This document shows positions 7,117 to 8,098 of a DNA stretch of 8,098 bases, piece after piece (the stretch's first letter is position 1; each line of letters begins with the position of its first letter). The notes beneath the pieces are model-generated. The model was not told the DNA's origin and ran no database searches. It saw nothing but the letters and a program-made list of their open reading frames with translations. The stretch spans positions 1 to 8,098 of the forward strand of contig JALXCS010000063.1 of assembly GCA_026990815.1 (NCBI GenBank). The letters run 5' to 3'. A program made the position numbers and the translations under genes. The DNA comes from Methylomonas sp. Its GTDB lineage: Bacteria; Pseudomonadota; Gammaproteobacteria; Methylococcales; Methylomonadaceae.

Positions 7117-7343
7117 TATTCACCAACCTGAAGAATCACAATATATTCACCTTCATCAGCACTTGTTTCTATTACCTGATGGCCATTAATACGACACCAG
7201 GCGGGGATATCCTGCATCACACCAGGATCAGTACAAATCACTTCCAGTTGTTGTCCGGAAAGCATTTTCTTGACTTTATCCTGAGTGCGAATAACCGGGA
7301 GTGGGCACAATAAACGCCGCGCATCAAGAATTTCCCGATTCAT
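7116..7343 (-). CDS. TusA/SirA-family sulfur carrier protein
   Basis: This small cytoplasmic protein (75 residues from the chosen start) has the TusA fold. TusA proteins carry a persulfide on a conserved cysteine and pass sulfur between a cysteine desulfurase or rhodanese and acceptors in tRNA thiolation, molybdopterin or sulfur-oxidation pathways. The signature LDARRLLCPLPVIRTQ holds the CPxP motif with Cys13, and a second cysteine is Cys50 in AWCRINGHQV. An in-frame GTG at 7352 would add three residues, but it overlaps the Shine-Dalgarno AAGGAG at 7352-7357. That site is 8 nt from the ATG at 7343, so the ATG is preferred. The ATG overlaps the upstream stop as ATGA. Its place between a thiouridylase-like gene and a CDF gene suggests a dedicated carrier rather than the general TusA of mnm5s2U synthesis, so the symbol is withheld. 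Confidence 0.93.
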   Translation of the reverse strand: MNREILDARRLLCPLPVIRTQDKVKKMLSGQQLEVICTDPGVMQDIPAWCRINGHQVIETSADEGEYIVILQVGE

Positions 7344-8098
7344 ACAAACCACTCCTTCGGAATTTCATCTGCTGCCAGTGGCTTTACGGTTATTTGTTTT
7401 TCTGATCCATCAGGCAAAAGGATTTTAACTTTAACCAGTTCCGCATCCCTGCCCTGACCGTATCGAGCGGTAATTTGTGCGGCCAATTGTAAATCCTGTT
7501 CAGAAAGCTGGCCATCCAGTAATGTTAATGGGCCACTATGGCTTGCGCAGTTCATACTGATGAAATCCTTTTTATAGCCTTGTAAAAAAAGGCCCTCACC
7601 TTCTTCACGAGCAATTATCATTTTAAAATTCGGTTTGGGTCGAATGTGACGACCCACTTTCAATAACATGACGTCATCTAGCTCATATTCCTTGTTGCCA
7701 CGCGCCTGCCATAAATCTACCAGTTTTTTTGAATAACTTTCATCTGTCAAAAAACAACAGCCACCAGCTGGTTGCGCATAATCCACAAAGCCATATTTTT
7801 CTGCCAAAGCCATTTGCGGTTTTCTTGATCGACCACTGAAATCATAGAGTTCTTCCCGATTCACCCAGCCTTCCCGTTCAGGAAGGGTAGGCGGCAAATT
7901 TTTAGCGCACAAAGGACGCAATAAACGCTCATTTGCGCCAGACTCATTTGCCACTACTGGCATGGTTTCCTTGCGCTGCGACATTGGTCGCTGGCCCATC
8001 ACTTCACCGGTAATTATGAAGTCAAAATCGTTTTCCTCAATCCATTGTTTGGCTTTGTTGACCATGAAAATTTTGCAATCCAGACAAGGATTCAAATT
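7340..8098 (-). CDS. MnmA/ThiI-like PP-loop protein with NFACT-R-like (DUF814) C-terminus, 3' part
   Basis: These are the last 252 residues of an adenine-nucleotide alpha-hydrolase (PP-loop) protein; the N-terminus with the expected SGGxDS ATP loop is off the window edge. The frame is open to the edge, and the TTG at 8095 is internal. Window numbering: NPCLDCK at 3-9 matches the MnmA-type block holding the first catalytic cysteine. GEVMGQRPMSQ lies at 31-41. GGCCF at 112-116 (bases 7754-7765 for GGCC) matches the second MnmA cysteine region. From about 140 the chain resembles the NFACT-R/DUF814 RNA-binding domain (DDVMLLKVGRHIRP, KMIIAREEGEGLFLQG). Such proteins are often labelled tRNA 2-thiouridylase, but they are distinct from true MnmA and their substrate is not firmly known to me. 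Inferred role: ATP-dependent thiolation of an RNA or related molecule, with sulfur from the overlapping TusA-family gene. Its stop overlaps that gene's ATG by 4 nt. Confidence 0.87.
   Translation of the reverse strand, partial: NLNPCLDCKIFMVNKAKQWIEENDFDFIITGEVMGQRPMSQRKETMPVVANESGANERLLRPLCAKNLPPTLPEREGWVNREELYDFSGRSRKPQMALAEKYGFVDYAQPAGGCCFLTDESYSKKLVDLWQARGNKEYELDDVMLLKVGRHIRPKPNFKMIIAREEGEGLFLQGYKKDFISMNCASHSGPLTLLDGQLSEQDLQLAAQITARYGQGRDAELVKVKILLPDGSEKQITVKPLAADEIPKEWFV
7352..7357 (-). promoter_or_regulatory. Shine-Dalgarno that decides the TusA-family start
   Basis: The minus strand reads AAGGAG with 8 nt to the ATG at 7343. It lies inside the 3' end of the PP-loop gene and overlaps the alternative GTG, which it therefore cannot serve. 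It is the clearest ribosome site seen in the window. Confidence 0.75.

Noticed and set aside
7350..7352. GTG at 7352 as the start of the TusA-family gene
   Set aside because: It overlaps the Shine-Dalgarno AAGGAG; the ATG at 7343 has ideal spacing and an ATGA overlap.
7866..7890. Inverted repeat CCTTCC / GGAAGG
   Set aside because: It lies within conserved coding sequence of the PP-loop gene, has short arms and no terminator-like tail.
7340..8095. Treating the TTG at 8095 as the start of a 251-residue protein
   Set aside because: It falls just before the conserved NPCxxC block; the family needs an upstream ATP-binding loop and the frame is open to the edge.

Overview
The window reads as an ordinary chromosomal segment of a gammaproteobacterium. 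The protein sequences (PriA, ArgS, an FtsN-like SPOR protein, ArgJ, a Nudix-ThiE fusion, TusA) are of gammaproteobacterial type. The orders priA-argS-SPOR and argJ-mutT/thiE are recalled from that class, for example pseudomonads and methylotrophs. Base composition looks moderately AT-rich (low to mid 40s % GC by eye, not calculated). That would suit a Methylococcales-, Thiotrichales- or Legionellales-like lineage better than Pseudomonas, but the genus cannot be fixed from this window. No insertion sequence, phage gene, CRISPR array, tRNA or rRNA was seen.

Layout. The plus strand from 1 to 3654 carries the 3' part of priA (replication restart helicase), a short promoter-like gap, argS (arginyl-tRNA synthetase) and an FtsN-like SPOR protein that overlaps argS by one base. 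These meet a minus-strand block head-on at 3655-3662 with only 8 bp between the stop codons. The minus-strand block, read from high to low coordinates, has two units. The first is a tightly overlapping three-gene operon (8098 to 5974): an MnmA-like PP-loop/NFACT-R protein (5' end outside the window), a TusA-family sulfur carrier and a cation diffusion facilitator with an extra C-terminal domain. The second is argJ followed 15 nt later by a Nudix-ThiE fusion (5831 to 3663). Between the units is a 142-bp gap with an extended -10 promoter candidate, a perfect 15-bp palindrome touching it, and a long stem-loop that pairs better in minus-strand RNA.

How the genes may work together. argS and argJ both concern arginine (tRNA charging and synthesis) but lie in opposite transcription units. 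The PP-loop/TusA pair looks like a dedicated sulfur-transfer module: TusA would hand persulfide sulfur to an RNA-thiolating or similar enzyme. The CDF transporter may simply be co-transcribed, or may link metal homeostasis to this thiol chemistry. No wholly new system is evident. The items most worth a second look are the PP-loop-TusA-CDF operon, the structured argJ leader, and the Nudix-ThiE fusion whose ThiE half lacks a metal ligand.
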